From CADAWZ01 sp045114665 (GTDB lineage: Bacteria; Vulcanimicrobiota; CADAWZ01): a DNA stretch of 5,009 nucleotides. This document shows positions 4,985 through 5,009 of this stretch, one piece after another (the stretch's first letter is position 1; each line of letters opens with the position of its first letter). Below the pieces are notes generated by a model. The model was not told the origin of the DNA and searched no databases. It saw only the letters and a program-made list of their open reading frames with translations. The position numbers were made by a program, and so were the translations under genes. The stretch covers positions 1 to 5,009 of the forward strand of contig JBGUKW010000251.1 in the NCBI GenBank assembly GCA_045114665.1, written 5' to 3'.

Positions 4985-5009
4985 TTGACAAACTAAAAAT
5001 ATTATAATA
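4985..5009 (+). promoter_or_regulatory. Possible partial promoter at the right edge
   Basis: TTGACA at 4985-4990 is a perfect -35 hexamer just after the terminator. The TATAAT at 5003-5008 is only 12 nt away, too close to be its partner. A -10 at normal spacing would fall at or beyond the window edge. This suggests that a rightward gene starts outside the window. Confidence 0.25.

Noticed and set aside
5001..5006. TATAAT on the minus strand at the right edge as a leftward promoter
   Set aside because: It would run straight into the strong hairpin at 4911-4956 with no gene in between. AT-rich DNA yields such hexamers often.
1..5009. CRISPR array, tRNA, rRNA, insertion sequence, phage or classical defence genes
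   Set aside because: No short spaced repeats, clover-leaf sequences, transposase motifs or terminal inverted repeats were seen on either strand. The only tandem repeats are the in-frame protein repeats at the left end.

Overview
The window is strongly AT-rich bacterial DNA. Arginine is mostly AGA, ribosome-binding sites are of the Shine-Dalgarno type, and two Rho-independent terminators are visible. A BspA-type leucine-rich-repeat surface protein, an UPF0173 hydrolase and a GT4 glycosyltransferase together suggest a low-GC anaerobe from a host-associated or gut setting. A Brachyspira-like spirochaete is my best guess. Fusobacteria or Clostridia are not excluded, and nothing here settles the taxonomy.

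Layout, left to right. (1) Positions 1-656 (+) hold the 3' end of a BspA-like leucine-rich-repeat protein whose true start lies before the window. (2) Positions about 606-925 look like a gene graveyard. A short membrane-protein-like reading frame with its own ribosome-binding site (+) runs head-on into the N-terminal end of an EcsC-like gene (-), which keeps a strong Shine-Dalgarno and an extended -10 promoter. Both lose sense near position 730, as if one deletion removed the 3' ends of two convergent genes. (3) A divergent control region at about 915-1109 carries a perfect 15-nt palindrome. (4) A two-gene operon at 1110-3174 (+) encodes an UPF0173 metallo-beta-lactamase-fold hydrolase and, 10 nt later, a 461-residue flavoprotein. 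A strong terminator follows. (5) Positions 3218-3573 have no intact gene, but hold a possible dispersed repeat fragment, a possible frameshifted relic and a second 15-nt palindrome containing a -35 box. (6) Positions 3574-4899 (+) encode a GT-B/GT4 glycosyltransferase, followed by a terminator with a perfect 18-bp stem. (7) The last bases carry a TTGACA that may be the -35 of a gene beyond the window.

The most interesting object is the flavoprotein at 1789-3174. It starts as a xanthine dehydrogenase/CO dehydrogenase type FAD subunit. Its C-terminal 130 residues read as the small iron-sulfur subunit of the same enzymes, but every cluster-binding cysteine is replaced or deleted. It also has a roughly 50-residue acidic, asparagine-rich insertion inside the flavin half, and no molybdopterin subunit gene is visible nearby. 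This suggests a protein that kept the fold but lost the iron-sulfur chemistry. Its co-transcription with an UPF0173 hydrolase is a lead to its role, not a proof. The glycosyltransferase appears to be a separate transcription unit.
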